36,186 bases of DNA from Porphyromonas sp. oral taxon 278 str. W7784 (GCF_000467855.2 NZ_KI259228.1:103105-139290), one strand, 5' to 3'. Counted from the first letter of the stretch, positions 8,105-19,075 are shown. The notes: a model not told the origin generated them from the letters alone. Numbers and translations: made by a program.

Positions 8105-8150
8105 ACAAACGAAACGTCCCCGCTAAGCTCGTCGGAGCTTAGCGGGGACG
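8105..8150 (-). terminator. Terminator of the PurF-like gene
   Basis: A perfect 16-bp inverted repeat, CGTCCCCGCTAAGCTC (8115-8130) with GAGCTTAGCGGGGACG (8135-8150), has a 4-base loop. On the minus strand it is followed by TTTCGTTTG. It lies 34 bases past the stop of the PurF-like gene, a good intrinsic terminator. Confidence 0.85.
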
Positions 8151-8184
8151 CCTAGGTTTGGAGGGCAAGCAGGAAGCCTTCTCC

Positions 8185-10068
8185 CTACTTGCGGTAGTCC
8201 TGCTCGATGTAGTCGATGAAGGCCTTGTTCACTAGGTGCGAGCCCCCGGCCGTGGGGTAATCGCCGCTGAAGTACCAGTCGCCGGGGTGGCCAGGGATGG
8301 CCTGATGAAGGCCTTCGATGCTCTGGAAGACCAGCTCTACCTCAGCACGGGTGCCGACGGGGCGAAGGAGCTCGACCATCTTGCGGGAGATCTCTTCCGG
8401 GGAGAAGGGGGCGTAGATGGCTTTGACCACGTTTTCGACGTGCTCGTTGTGCGAGACGCTCTCCAGTTCGCGCGCCTTCTGATATTGCTCCTCGAGGAGG
8501 GCTTGCATGCCCCGCTCCTCGATCAAAGCAATGGCTGCACGGAAGGCGATGAACTCCTTCATGCGACTCATGTCGATGCCGTAGTAGTCGGGGTAGCGGA
8601 CCTGCGGGCAACTGGAGACGACGACGATCTTCTTCGGCCCGAGGCGGTCGAGGATGCCGATGATGCTCTGCCGAAGGGTCGTGCCTCGGACGATGCTGTC
8701 GTCGATGACGACGAGATTGTCCACGCCGGGGACGACCGTGCCGTAGGTGATGTCGTAGACGTGGGCGGCGAGCTCATTGCGGCTCTTGCCCTCGGAGATG
8801 AAGGTGCGGAGCTTGATGTCCTTGATCGCTACCTTCTCGGTGCGAACGTGCGCCGAGAGGATGGAGCGCAGTTCGGCCTCCGTGTGATCGGCCTTCGAAA
8901 GGAGGCGACGAAGCTTCTCCTCCGTCAGGTGCTTGTCCATGCCCTCGACCATGCCGTAGTAAGCGACCTCGGCGGTATTGGGGATGAAGGAGAAGACGGT
9001 GTGCTCGAGATCCCCGCCGATGGCACGCAGGATGGCAGGGGTGAGTTGCTCGCCGAGTGCCTTTCGCTCCCGGTAGATATCGGCGTCGCTGCCTCGGGAG
9101 AAGTAGATGCGCTCGAAGCTACAGGCCTCGTTCTTCTTCGGGGCAACGATCTGCTCGGTGCGCACTTCGGCAGCGCGGTTGACCAGGAGCGCTTGACCGG
9201 GAAGGAGCTCGGTGATCTGCTCTGCGGGGACATTCATCACCGTCTGGATGACGGGGCGCTCCGAGGCAAGGACGACGACTTCGTCATCTATATAATAGAA
9301 GGCGGGACGGATGCCGTGCGGATCACGCATGGCGTAGCTCTCGCCACTGCCCGTCTCCCCACACATGACGAAGCCCCCATCCCAGAGCGGAGCCGACTGA
9401 CGCAAGACATTCGCCAGATCGATGCGCTCCTCGATGTAGTGCGTGATATCCATGCCTTCGAGCCCTTGCGCTCGGCTCTCGACGAAGAGACGCTCCACTT
9501 CACGGTCGAGTCGGTGCCCGAGTTGCTCTAGGAGGATGTGCATGTCGGAGACGTGGCGGGGATGCTGCCCGACGGACGTGATCGCCTCGAAGACGTTGGT
9601 CACGTTCGTCAGGTTGAAGTTCCCACAGATCGATAGGCACTTGGCCCGCCAGTTACTCCGGCGAATCATCGGATGCACGAAGGTCAAGCCACTGCGCCCC
9701 GTGGTACTATAGCGCAGGTGCCCCATGAGGCACGAGCCAGCAAACGGCAGGTAGCGCTCAGCGTAAGCAGCGTCGGCGAGCTTCTCCTGAGGGACGTCGG
9801 CGAAGGAGGCGTAGACCGAGTTGAAGATCTCTTGTATGGCCGAAGCCCCCTCAGCACGCTCACGGAAGAGATATTCGTCGCCCGGCGCACTGTGGAGCTT
9901 GACGACGGCTAGGCCAGCACCTTCCTGACCACGGTTGTGCTGCTTCTCCATGAGCAGGTAGAGCTTGTTGAGCCCGTACATCCAGGTGCCATACTTCTCT
10001 TGGTAGTAAGCGAGGGGCTTACGCAGGCGTATCATCGCTACGCCACATTCATGCTTGAGGGGTTCCAT
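8185..10068 (-). CDS. purF: Amidophosphoribosyltransferase-like protein (PurF family, long form)
   Basis: A class II glutamine amidotransferase joined to a phosphoribosyltransferase, the architecture of the first committed enzyme of purine synthesis (PRPP + glutamine to phosphoribosylamine). The nucleophile candidate is Cys8 in MEPLKHECGVAM, which would need removal of a 7-residue leader. HLRYSTTGRSG and GNFNLTN belong to the glutaminase domain. The PRPP loop VVIDDSIVRGTT is at about residues 453-464. At 627 residues it is 120-150 longer than typical PurF (about 470-510), with extra sequence between the domains and a C-terminal tail. Bacteroidota carry such long PurF-like proteins; whether this is the housekeeping enzyme or a paralogue cannot be told here. 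A terminator separates it from yidC, so it probably has its own promoter, which I could not place. Confidence 0.8.
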   Translation of the reverse strand: MEPLKHECGVAMIRLRKPLAYYQEKYGTWMYGLNKLYLLMEKQHNRGQEGAGLAVVKLHSAPGDEYLFRERAEGASAIQEIFNSVYASFADVPQEKLADAAYAERYLPFAGSCLMGHLRYSTTGRSGLTFVHPMIRRSNWRAKCLSICGNFNLTNVTNVFEAITSVGQHPRHVSDMHILLEQLGHRLDREVERLFVESRAQGLEGMDITHYIEERIDLANVLRQSAPLWDGGFVMCGETGSGESYAMRDPHGIRPAFYYIDDEVVVLASERPVIQTVMNVPAEQITELLPGQALLVNRAAEVRTEQIVAPKKNEACSFERIYFSRGSDADIYRERKALGEQLTPAILRAIGGDLEHTVFSFIPNTAEVAYYGMVEGMDKHLTEEKLRRLLSKADHTEAELRSILSAHVRTEKVAIKDIKLRTFISEGKSRNELAAHVYDITYGTVVPGVDNLVVIDDSIVRGTTLRQSIIGILDRLGPKKIVVVSSCPQVRYPDYYGIDMSRMKEFIAFRAAIALIEERGMQALLEEQYQKARELESVSHNEHVENVVKAIYAPFSPEEISRKMVELLRPVGTRAEVELVFQSIEGLHQAIPGHPGDWYFSGDYPTAGGSHLVNKAFIDYIEQDYRK

Positions 10069-10106
10069 TTATTCTGAATAATAGAGGGAGCTAGAGAGGA
10101 AAAACG

Positions 10107-10143
10107 AAAGATGCGCATCTTCTCGAGAAAACATGCGCATCTT
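10107..10143 (-). terminator. Terminator of the pyrG-yidC transcript
   Basis: An 11-bp stem, AAGATGCGCAT with ATGCGCATCTT, spans about 10108-10118 and 10133-10143. On the minus strand it is followed by TTCGTTTTTCC. It sits 37 bases after the yidC stop. Each arm is itself near-palindromic (GATGCGCATC), so it also reads as a direct repeat. Confidence 0.75.
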
Positions 10144-10179
10144 CCTTTGTGGGGTACGATCGTTCGCTAGGGCTTACTA

Positions 10180-12045
10180 CTAGCGACGACCTTGCTTCTT
10201 CTGAGCCTTACGCTGCTGCTCCTGCTGGAGGCGCTGAGCTTCCTCGAGGCGCTGCATCCACTTGGACTTCTTGCGGGGCTTCTGCTTGTTGGCTTCGAGC
10301 TGGGAGAGGAGCTTGTCCTCGTTGAGCGTCCAGCGGAAGGCCAGGTACTGTACGATCGTGATCAGCGTAGATACGAAGTAGTAGTAGCTCAGACCCGAAG
10401 CGTTCTGGTTGAACATGAAGAAGAACATGATCGCCATGATGTAGGGCATCATCTTCATCCCTGCCATTCCTTCACCCGAAGGCGTCTGGTTCATCGTGTA
10501 GCGGGTGTAGATGATGTTCGTCACCGTCATCAGCACACAGAAGAGACTGAGGTGATTGCCGAGGAAGGACGAGACGAGGGGGATATCGTAGTTCCACGAG
10601 ATGATGGCGTCATACGTAGAGAGGTCATCTGCCCAGAGGAAGCCCTGACCACGAAGGAGGATCGAGGTCGGGAAGTACATATACAGGGCGATGAGGAAGG
10701 GCATCTGCAGGAGCATAGGCAGACAGCCACTCATGGGGCTGGCTCCAGCAGAGCGGTAGAGATTCATCGTCTCTGTCTGGCGCTTCATCATCTGATCCTG
10801 CTCCTTGCCGGGGTACTTAGCGTTGATCGCCTCGATCTGAGGGCGAAGGACGCGCATCTTAGCCTGCGACATGTAGCTCTTGTAGGTGAAGGGCCAGAGG
10901 AGCATCTTGATCGCTAGGGTCATCAGCAGGATGATGATCCCCCAGTTGGAGAGGAAGCCTGAGAGGAAGGTGACGATCGGGATGATGAGGTACTGGTTGA
11001 TCCAGCGGAAGACGCTCATCCCGAGATAGACGAGGGGGTCGAGATGCAGGGCTTCTTCCTTGCTGACTCCAGCGTCGTAGCTACGAAGGAGATCGTAGTC
11101 ATTCGGGCCGAAGAAGAAGGTGAAGGGCAGGACGGTCTCCGTCTCCTTGATGGAGATGGGGAAGGTACCCTTGAAGGAGCAGTCACGCACGTAGCCACTG
11201 CCTTCCTTCGCAGCCTTGATGCTGAGCTTATTGTCCTTGAAGCCCGTAGCAGAGGCAATGAGTGCCGAGCTGAAGTACTTATCCTTGAAGGCTACCCAGC
11301 GGAGGGTCTCCTGGACATCTTCGCTGGATTCGCTGGTCGTCTCTAGGCGATCGACATCCCCCTGGGGGAAGTGGTAGTAGACACCGCTGTACTGACCTTC
11401 GAACTTCCACGACTGCTCCTGCTGAGGGATGCGCTGTGTCCACTCGATATCCTGTAGAGCGATATTGACGGGGAGGAAGCGACGGAGCTCATGCCCACGG
11501 ATCACGAGGTCTACTCGGTAGTCTGCTGGGCGTAGCTTGTAGGCGTAGTCGAGGTAAGCCACGTCGTCTATCTGCATACGGAGCACAGCCGTAGAGTCGG
11601 TAGACTCGACGACGGAGAAGTTGGCATCTGCCGTGCTGACGAGCCTATTCTCTAGAGTGCGCAGGGGCAGGTCAAGACGAGCATCTCCCTTGCGGAAGAG
11701 GTGGACGGGCTTCTTAGACTGATCGAGGTAATCAGCTAGGACGGCTTCCACGGGAGCACCACCCTTCGTGGAGAGCTTCACCGAGAGCTTCTCATTCTTC
11801 AGCTCGACGATGCGCTCCTGGGCAGGCTGTAGGTAAGGAGGCAGGACGGGCGCACCTAGGCTATCTAGGCTAGCGCTGTCGGCCACAGTGGCACCAGCTG
11901 CGGGAGCAAGAGCCTGGGTGACCAGCTGAGTCGTGTCTTGGGGGGAAGGAGCTGGGGACTGCGTAGGATCAGGCTTGCTGAACCAAGTAAACCCAATAAG
12001 TACGGCACCTATGAGCAAGGCACCAATAAGCGTATTCTTATCCAT
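10180..12045 (-). CDS. yidC: Membrane protein insertase YidC
   Basis: This 621-residue protein inserts and folds inner-membrane proteins, alone or with SecYEG. It begins with a membrane segment (MDKNTLIGALLIGAVLIGFTWF). A large periplasmic beta domain follows (about residues 60-350). The conserved YidC/Oxa1 core (about 370-590) starts with WGIIILLMTLAIKMLLWPFTYKSY and includes MSGCLPMLLQMPFLIALY. It ends in a lysine/arginine/glutamine-rich tail (about 590-621), as in Bacteroidota. The length is normal for the Gram-negative form. It follows pyrG by 81 bases on the same strand, with no clear promoter between, so the two are probably cotranscribed. Confidence 0.97.
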   Translation of the reverse strand: MDKNTLIGALLIGAVLIGFTWFSKPDPTQSPAPSPQDTTQLVTQALAPAAGATVADSASLDSLGAPVLPPYLQPAQERIVELKNEKLSVKLSTKGGAPVEAVLADYLDQSKKPVHLFRKGDARLDLPLRTLENRLVSTADANFSVVESTDSTAVLRMQIDDVAYLDYAYKLRPADYRVDLVIRGHELRRFLPVNIALQDIEWTQRIPQQEQSWKFEGQYSGVYYHFPQGDVDRLETTSESSEDVQETLRWVAFKDKYFSSALIASATGFKDNKLSIKAAKEGSGYVRDCSFKGTFPISIKETETVLPFTFFFGPNDYDLLRSYDAGVSKEEALHLDPLVYLGMSVFRWINQYLIIPIVTFLSGFLSNWGIIILLMTLAIKMLLWPFTYKSYMSQAKMRVLRPQIEAINAKYPGKEQDQMMKRQTETMNLYRSAGASPMSGCLPMLLQMPFLIALYMYFPTSILLRGQGFLWADDLSTYDAIISWNYDIPLVSSFLGNHLSLFCVLMTVTNIIYTRYTMNQTPSGEGMAGMKMMPYIMAIMFFFMFNQNASGLSYYYFVSTLITIVQYLAFRWTLNEDKLLSQLEANKQKPRKKSKWMQRLEEAQRLQQEQQRKAQKKQGRR

Positions 12046-12126
12046 TAATCTAGGCTATACCTCTACATGCGCTCCCGCTATCGTCGGGGGCTGAGAGGCT
12101 ACGTATAAGTAAATAACGGCTTTCTG

Positions 12127-13839
<1,713 letters not shown>

Positions 13840-13847
13840 TTACACGA

Positions 13848-13855
13848 CAAAGATA
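13848..13855 (-). promoter_or_regulatory. -7 box of pyrG promoter
   Basis: TATCTTTG on the minus strand, matching the Bacteroidota -7 consensus TAnnTTTG. It lies about 105 bases upstream of pyrG. No good TTTG is visible at -33. Confidence 0.5.
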
Positions 13856-13973
13856 CAGTTTTTGCTCGCTTCATTCGCCCTAGGGTCTACCCAGACAAAC
13901 CCCAGGAAAAATCGAGGCGACTGAGCGGGGCGCTACAGTGGGGAAAATAAGCCTCTAGCCTACCCCCGAAAAA

Positions 13974-13988
13974 AACCTACTGTAGGTC
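13974..13988. repeat. Single GACCTAC-type palindrome unit
   Basis: AACCTACTGTAGGTC is one unit of the family arrayed at 21660-21774. Read on the minus strand, the 22 bases running from AGACCCCTC through AAAAACGACCTAC also match the left flank of that array, so more than the palindrome is shared. It lies in the 428-base gap between the divergent pyrG and DUF4836 genes. Sequence 23 bp to either side is not a clear unit. The rest of the gap contains two promoter boxes and no gene. Confidence 0.75.
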
Positions 13989-14048
13989 GTTTTTGAGGGG
14001 TCTCAGAGCCCGCTCAGATAGAGGCTTAGGAGATACCCAAAGATTCGC

Positions 14049-14056
14049 TACCTTTA
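14049..14056 (+). promoter_or_regulatory. Possible -7 box for the DUF4836 gene
   Basis: TACCTTTA differs from TAnnTTTG at the last base and has no evident TTTG at -33. It is 116 bases before the ATG and is the best candidate in the gap on this strand. Confidence 0.35.
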
Positions 14057-14171
14057 CCTCGGTAATCTAGATGTAGGTAGCCTCATCCTCCTCCCGCCCC
14101 AGACTGCACAGCTTAGAGGGTAAGTCCTACCCCGTCTAATCGTCTCACACATCACACACATAAGCACGACA

Positions 14172-15854
14172 ATGAAACGATTCCAACACTATCTCCTCAG
14201 CCTCCTAGCCCTCACCCTAGGGCTCGCTAGCTGTAGCAAGGACAAGGAGTATCAGCGTGTGATCCCCTCCGATGCCTCCGTAGTCGTCGCCCTCGAGCTC
14301 GAGTCGCTCGCTAAGAAGGCTGACGTCACCTCCAAGGAGAACAAGCTCCTACGTGAGAAGCTCGTCTCCAGCATGGGCTCCACCGATGAGGAGGAGAAGT
14401 TCTTCAAGGAGACGATGGAGTCTCCCTCCAAGACAGGACTTGATCTCACGAGCCCCGTCTATGGCTTCTCCAGCCCCCGAGTCTCCTGGGCTCTAGTGGC
14501 CCGAGTCAAGGACGAAGCGAAGGTCAAGGACTTCCTCTCCAAGCTCTATAGCTTCGATGGTGATACCAAGCACGAGATCAAGCAAGAGGATGGGATCTTC
14601 TTCAGCATCAGCCCTAGCTCCTCCGAAGCTCACAGGGAGCGCTACGAGCAAGATCCCGACCTTCCCGCAGAGGAGCAAGACACGACGACCTACGAAGTGC
14701 CCGCAGACATCTCCATCTGTGCCTTCAGCAAAAAGGCCTTCATCACCCTCCACACCGAAGAAGGGACCATCGCTGATGCCAAGAAGCTCATCAAGGAGTA
14801 TCTGACCCAGGGGGAAGATAAGAGCTTCGTCCGCTCCTCCTACTTTAGAGACCTAGAGGCTCAGGGAGGAGACATCCGTGCCTTCTTCTCCCCTACTCGC
14901 CTAGCGAAGACCGAAGGACTCCCGATGCCACCACTCTTGGAGGCTCTGGGCAAGAATCCACGCTATGGCAAGATCGACATGGAGAAGATCAGTGCTCTAC
15001 TCTCGCTCTCCTTCGAGAAGGGGGAGATCAGTGGTAAGATGGTCTACACCTCTGAGGACAAGGATCAGATCAAGTATATGAAGGAGCTCTCTGAGAAGGT
15101 CTCTCCCGAGGCTATCTCAGGCGCCCTCATCAAGTACCTCCCCGCACAAGCCTACGTGACAGGAGCAGCTCACGTGGATCTGCAGGCCGTACTCAACCAC
15201 TATGCCTCCAACTCTGAGTTCGCTAAGCTCCTCGAAGAGTCCAAGACCGAAGGCATCGACCTAGCGGCGATCGTCACCACCCTCGGCAGAGAGTTAGCTT
15301 GCTCCTTCTCTAAGGTGGACGTAGCAAGCAATGACTATGGATTCGTGGCTTACCTCCAGACGAAGGATGCGTCGCTCGTAGACCTCGTCTCCCGCAAGAT
15401 CAGTGAATCGGTGAAGAAGAAAGGAGCTGAAGGTAGCGAATACCCTTCGAAGAAGCTCGTCGACGAAGGCAACCACTGCTATGAGGTCTCTATACCGTAT
15501 TCTCCATCCATCTACTTCGGGTACCGTGACGGAGTGAGCTACTTCACCATCAGCAAAGACATGAAGAGCAAGATCCTACAGCCTGTAAGCGAAGACTTCT
15601 CCAAGCACAGGGATTATGCTCAGCTCAAGGGGACGCACGCCTTCTCCCTTATAGACTTCAAGACGATCTTCAACACCTCTCCTACGCAGGACATGATCCA
15701 GATGTTCATCGGCGAAGAGAGTATGAAGCAGCTCCGTAAGCTCCAGAGCCTATCCTTCTCCTCCAATGGCTTCGAGACCGAGCTCCATCTGAAGCTCGAC
15801 ACCAAGGACAATGCCCTCAAGGCGCTCCTCGGCATCATGAGCGCTCTGGACTAA
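14172..15854 (+). CDS. DUF4836-family lipoprotein
   Basis: A 560-residue protein with a lipoprotein signal peptide (lipobox LASC, Cys21), so probably anchored in the periplasm or outer membrane. After the lipobox it opens YQRVIPSDASVVVALELESLAKKAD, typical of DUF4836 proteins of Bacteroidota. The rest is charged and mostly soluble, with repeated short strands and KDxxxLxxxL helices. The function of DUF4836 is not known to me. It appears monocistronic: a hairpin terminator follows 43 bases after the stop, and the next gene has its own -7 box. Confidence 0.8.
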   Translation: MKRFQHYLLSLLALTLGLASCSKDKEYQRVIPSDASVVVALELESLAKKADVTSKENKLLREKLVSSMGSTDEEEKFFKETMESPSKTGLDLTSPVYGFSSPRVSWALVARVKDEAKVKDFLSKLYSFDGDTKHEIKQEDGIFFSISPSSSEAHRERYEQDPDLPAEEQDTTTYEVPADISICAFSKKAFITLHTEEGTIADAKKLIKEYLTQGEDKSFVRSSYFRDLEAQGGDIRAFFSPTRLAKTEGLPMPPLLEALGKNPRYGKIDMEKISALLSLSFEKGEISGKMVYTSEDKDQIKYMKELSEKVSPEAISGALIKYLPAQAYVTGAAHVDLQAVLNHYASNSEFAKLLEESKTEGIDLAAIVTTLGRELACSFSKVDVASNDYGFVAYLQTKDASLVDLVSRKISESVKKKGAEGSEYPSKKLVDEGNHCYEVSIPYSPSIYFGYRDGVSYFTISKDMKSKILQPVSEDFSKHRDYAQLKGTHAFSLIDFKTIFNTSPTQDMIQMFIGEESMKQLRKLQSLSFSSNGFETELHLKLDTKDNALKALLGIMSALD

Positions 15855-15896
15855 GCACCTCACCTCCTCTCCAGCTTCTCCTGCTGGAGGGACTGG

Positions 15897-15943
15897 ACAG
15901 CCTCCACTATATCTCTTAGGTATGGTGGAGGCTGTTCGGTCTT
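15897..15943 (+). terminator. Terminator after the DUF4836 gene
   Basis: ACAGCCTCCAC (15897-15907) pairs with GTGGAGGCTGT (15925-15935), 11 bp. The loop is TATATCTCTTAGGTATG, and the T-containing tail reads TCGGTCTT. Confidence 0.8.
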
Positions 15944-15970
15944 AGCCCCCGATGGTCGGAATAGTTTGTG

Positions 15971-15978
15971 TACCTTTG
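15971..15978 (+). promoter_or_regulatory. -7 box of the NhaC-GNAT-ADH-CbiG/CobM cluster
   Basis: TACCTTTG, an exact TAnnTTTG match, is 68 bases before the preferred NhaC start. It overlaps the longer possible reading-frame start at 15968, which argues that translation begins downstream of it. Confidence 0.55.
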
Positions 15979-16045
15979 CGCCACTGTGCAAGGGATTTGT
16001 ACAGCATCTTCATTCAGATCCTTTACCCTCTATTTCGACCACGCG

Positions 16046-17350
16046 ATGCAAGCAACCTCTACCTATTCACCACGCGTCTGGGGCTGGTTCGGTCTTAGTC
16101 CCCTTCTAGTCTTCCTCATCACCTACCTCGTGACCTCGATCGTATCGGGGGACTTCTACCGCATGCCCATCACGGTGGCCTTTGCTGTCGCCTCGGCCTT
16201 CGCCATAGCTATCACCCGAGGCATCAAGCTCGAGGATCGCATACGACAGTTCTCTCGGGGAGCAGCTGACCACAACATCCTGCTGATGATATGGATCTTC
16301 ATCCTCGCAGGAGCCTTCGCTACAGGAGCCAAAAGTATGGGCGCTATCGATGCGACGGTCAATGTGATCCTGAGCCTCCTTCCCTCGAGCTTCCTCCTCC
16401 CCGGACTATTCATCGCTTCCTGCTTCATCTCGCTCTCCATCGGTACGAGCGTCGGTACGGTGGTGGCCCTAGTACCCATTGCGCTGGGGATCGGTGAGAT
16501 CATCGGACTGCCTGCAGCCTACATCACTGCGGTGATCACAGGTGGCGCCTTCTTCGGGGACAACCTCTCGTTCATCTCCGACACCACCATCGCAGCTACC
16601 CGCACACAGGGCTGTAGTATGCAGGACAAGTTCAAAGTGAACATCCTGATCGTCCTGCCCGCTGCACTCATCGCCCTAGGTATCTATCTATACCAAGGGC
16701 TTGAGCTACCGAGCGCCACCGATCATCATGCAGGAGACTTCCTCCTCATGCTACCCTATCTGCTGGTCATCATCTGCGCTATCGCTGGGATGAACGTGCT
16801 CCTCGTCCTACTGATCGGTATACTCTCCTGCGGGATCGTCGGTATCGGTACGGGCGTACTTCCCGTATGGGACTGGGTCGGTTCGCTAGGCACAGGTATC
16901 ACAGGGATGGGCGAACTGATCATCGTCACTCTGCTAGCAGGAGGGATGCTGGAGCTGATCCGCTTCAACGGGGGGATCAATTACCTCCTGCGTCACCTCT
17001 CCCGAGGGATCAGTGGTAAGCGTGGAGCCGAACTCACCATCGCCGCCCTCGTCTCCATAGCTAACCTCTGCACAGCCAATAACACCATCGCTATCCTCAC
17101 CACAGGCAAGGTCTCCCGAGAGATCACCGAGAAGTACGGCCTCGACCCACGCAAGACTGCCTCGATGCTCGACACCTTCTCCTGCTTCATCCAGGGACTC
17201 ATCCCCTACGGCGCACAGCTCCTCCTTGCCTCGAAGCTCGCCGGTGTATCTCCTATAGATATCATCCCGAACCTCTACTATCCCTTCATCATGGGCCTCT
17301 GTGCGCTCCTCTCCATCCTCCTACGCTATCCACGTCGCTACTCCCGCTGA
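16046..17350 (+). CDS. NhaC-family Na+/H+ antiporter
   Basis: This 434-residue inner-membrane protein has about 11 hydrophobic segments and family motifs including FISLSIGTSVGTVVAL, GGAFFGDNLSFISDTTIAA and SIANLCTANNTIAI. It probably exchanges protons for sodium or a small organic ion; NhaC relatives include malate-lactate antiporters, so the substrate is open. Start: ATG at 16046 is chosen because an upstream in-frame ATG at 15968 falls on the promoter box and adds 26 residues without hydrophobic or conserved character. It is first in a tight four-gene cluster (gap to the next gene 6 bases). Confidence 0.88.
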   Translation: MQATSTYSPRVWGWFGLSPLLVFLITYLVTSIVSGDFYRMPITVAFAVASAFAIAITRGIKLEDRIRQFSRGAADHNILLMIWIFILAGAFATGAKSMGAIDATVNVILSLLPSSFLLPGLFIASCFISLSIGTSVGTVVALVPIALGIGEIIGLPAAYITAVITGGAFFGDNLSFISDTTIAATRTQGCSMQDKFKVNILIVLPAALIALGIYLYQGLELPSATDHHAGDFLLMLPYLLVIICAIAGMNVLLVLLIGILSCGIVGIGTGVLPVWDWVGSLGTGITGMGELIIVTLLAGGMLELIRFNGGINYLLRHLSRGISGKRGAELTIAALVSIANLCTANNTIAILTTGKVSREITEKYGLDPRKTASMLDTFSCFIQGLIPYGAQLLLASKLAGVSPIDIIPNLYYPFIMGLCALLSILLRYPRRYSR

Positions 17351-17356
17351 TCCGCT

Positions 17357-17920
17357 ATGTCCTTCATCGAGCTATACCCCATCCCATGGGGGCAGGAGCC
17401 TCCCGTACATCTACGTCAGATCTATGAGGATGCCTTCCCGCCTGAGGAGCGTCGCCCTTGGGCACAACTCTTTGGTCTGGAGCGCTGTGAGCATGTAGCT
17501 CAGCTCATCCTCTCCGACGGCGAGACAGTAGGCTTCGTCGTGGGATGGGAGCTACCTTCGTCGCACTACTTCGAGTACCTCGTCATCGATCCCCAGCGAC
17601 GAGGCCAAGGCCTAGGGACTAAGGTGCTCCAGCGTCTAGGGCAGCTCTACGACGATGAATACCCTATCGTCCTCGAAGCCGAACCTGCCGGCTATTCGCC
17701 CATGGCAGAGCGACGCCTCGGCTTCTATGCCCGCTTTGGACTCACCGTCCAACCCTTCGCCTACCGCCAGCCTCCCTATGGGGAAGATCTCCCTTGGGTG
17801 GACCTACACTTACTGGCTAATCGTAGCCTGCAGGAGGAGGACTTCCTCCGTATCCAGCAGGAGATCCACTCCCAAGTCTATCGTATCCCTTCACCCAAAC
17901 AAAGTCCATCAGACAAGTAA
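17357..17920 (+). CDS. GNAT-family N-acetyltransferase
   Basis: A 187-residue cytoplasmic protein with the acetyl-CoA loop motif in VIDPQRRGQGLGTKVLQRL (R/QxxGxG/A) after the beta-4 strand FEYLVID. Later parts (VLEAEPAG, RLGFYARFGL) match GNAT motif B. The acceptor cannot be read from the sequence; it could be an amine on a small molecule or a protein. It sits 6 bases from both neighbours, so it is cotranscribed with the antiporter and dehydrogenase. Confidence 0.82.
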   Translation: MSFIELYPIPWGQEPPVHLRQIYEDAFPPEERRPWAQLFGLERCEHVAQLILSDGETVGFVVGWELPSSHYFEYLVIDPQRRGQGLGTKVLQRLGQLYDDEYPIVLEAEPAGYSPMAERRLGFYARFGLTVQPFAYRQPPYGEDLPWVDLHLLANRSLQEEDFLRIQQEIHSQVYRIPSPKQSPSDK

Positions 17921-17926
17921 AGCCCT

Positions 17927-19075
17927 ATGAACAACTTCACCTTCCATAATCCTACCAAGCTTGTCTTTGGTCGGGACAGCATCCTAGAGCTCCCCAAGCT
18001 CCTTCCCTCCGGTGCTAAGATCCTCCTCACCTTCGGAGGAGGCAGTGTCAAGCGTAATGGCGTCTACGAGGCTGTCACCGCTCAGCTCCAAGGCTTCCAG
18101 ACCGTAGAGTTCTGGGGCATCGAGCCTAACCCCAAGGTAGAGACCCTACGCAAGGCTATTGCCCTAGGGAAGCAGGAGCGTGTCACCTTCGTCCTAGCAG
18201 TAGGCGGAGGTAGCGTACTAGACGCCAGCAAGCTCATCGTCAATGCCATCCCCTCGGAGCGTGACGCTTGGGACCTCGTACTTCGTGGGGCGGATCGTAG
18301 TGTCCAGACCCTACCTCTAGGTACGGTACTCACCATCCCTGCTACCGGCTCAGAGATGAACCGTGGGGCGGTGATCTCCTGTGAAGCGACGCATGAGAAG
18401 TTCGGCTTCTACAACGAATACCCACGCTTCTCCATCCTCGATCCCACCTATACCTTCTCCCTGCCCGACTACCAGATCGCATGCGGTATCGCCGATAGCT
18501 TCGTCCACGTAGTAGAGCAGTATCTGACCCGTGCCGGCGAGAGTCCTCTGATGGATCGCTGGGCAGAAGGCATCCTACTCACCCTCATCGAAGAGGCAGA
18601 CAAGATCAAGGCACAGCCTGCCGACTATGAGGCACGTGCTACCTTCATGCTCTCTGCGACGATGGCGCTCAATGGCTTCATCTCCATGGGCGTGACACAG
18701 GACTGGGCGACCCATCGCATAGGTCATGAGATCACAGCACTCACGGGACTGACCCACGGGCATACACTCGTCATCGTCCTACCCGCCCTACTCAGAGAGC
18801 AGGCCGACAAGGGTAAGCACGCCAAGCTCCTGCAGTACGCCTCTCGTATCTGGGGACTCACCGAAGGGAGCGAGGAAGAGCGTATCGCTCAGGCCATCGA
18901 CAGGACAGAAGCCTTCTTCCGTTCACTAGGGCTAGAGACCCGCTTCTCTGAGCGTGGCTTCGAGGATGATCTACGTGAAGAGATCGTCCGTCGCTTCCGA
19001 GAGCGAGGCACGCTCCTAGGCGAAGACCAAGACATCGACCACGAGGCAGTGGCACGCATCCTCGCCCATTGCTAA
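17927..19075 (+). CDS. Iron-containing alcohol dehydrogenase (YqhD/BDH-like)
   Basis: A 382-residue group III alcohol dehydrogenase that should reduce aldehydes to alcohols with NAD(P)H. The dinucleotide-binding part carries LLTFGGGSVKRNG and FVLAVGGGSVLDASK; the serine-containing GGGS form is as in the NADP-using YqhD. Metal ligands are expected in GIADSFVHVVEQY (Asp and His), DWATHRIGHE and LTHGHTLVIVLP. The length equals the YqhD group. It lies inside the NhaC-GNAT-CbiG/CobM cluster; no substrate is indicated by the neighbours. Confidence 0.9.
   Translation: MNNFTFHNPTKLVFGRDSILELPKLLPSGAKILLTFGGGSVKRNGVYEAVTAQLQGFQTVEFWGIEPNPKVETLRKAIALGKQERVTFVLAVGGGSVLDASKLIVNAIPSERDAWDLVLRGADRSVQTLPLGTVLTIPATGSEMNRGAVISCEATHEKFGFYNEYPRFSILDPTYTFSLPDYQIACGIADSFVHVVEQYLTRAGESPLMDRWAEGILLTLIEEADKIKAQPADYEARATFMLSATMALNGFISMGVTQDWATHRIGHEITALTGLTHGHTLVIVLPALLREQADKGKHAKLLQYASRIWGLTEGSEEERIAQAIDRTEAFFRSLGLETRFSERGFEDDLREEIVRRFRERGTLLGEDQDIDHEAVARILAHC

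Noticed and set aside
8236-9531. 431-residue plus-strand open frame
   Set aside because: Antisense shadow of the PurF-like gene; composition is typical of reverse-complement frames.
15968-16045. Earlier start of the NhaC antiporter
   Set aside because: The ATG at 15968 overlaps the TACCTTTG promoter box, so it would not be in the transcript.
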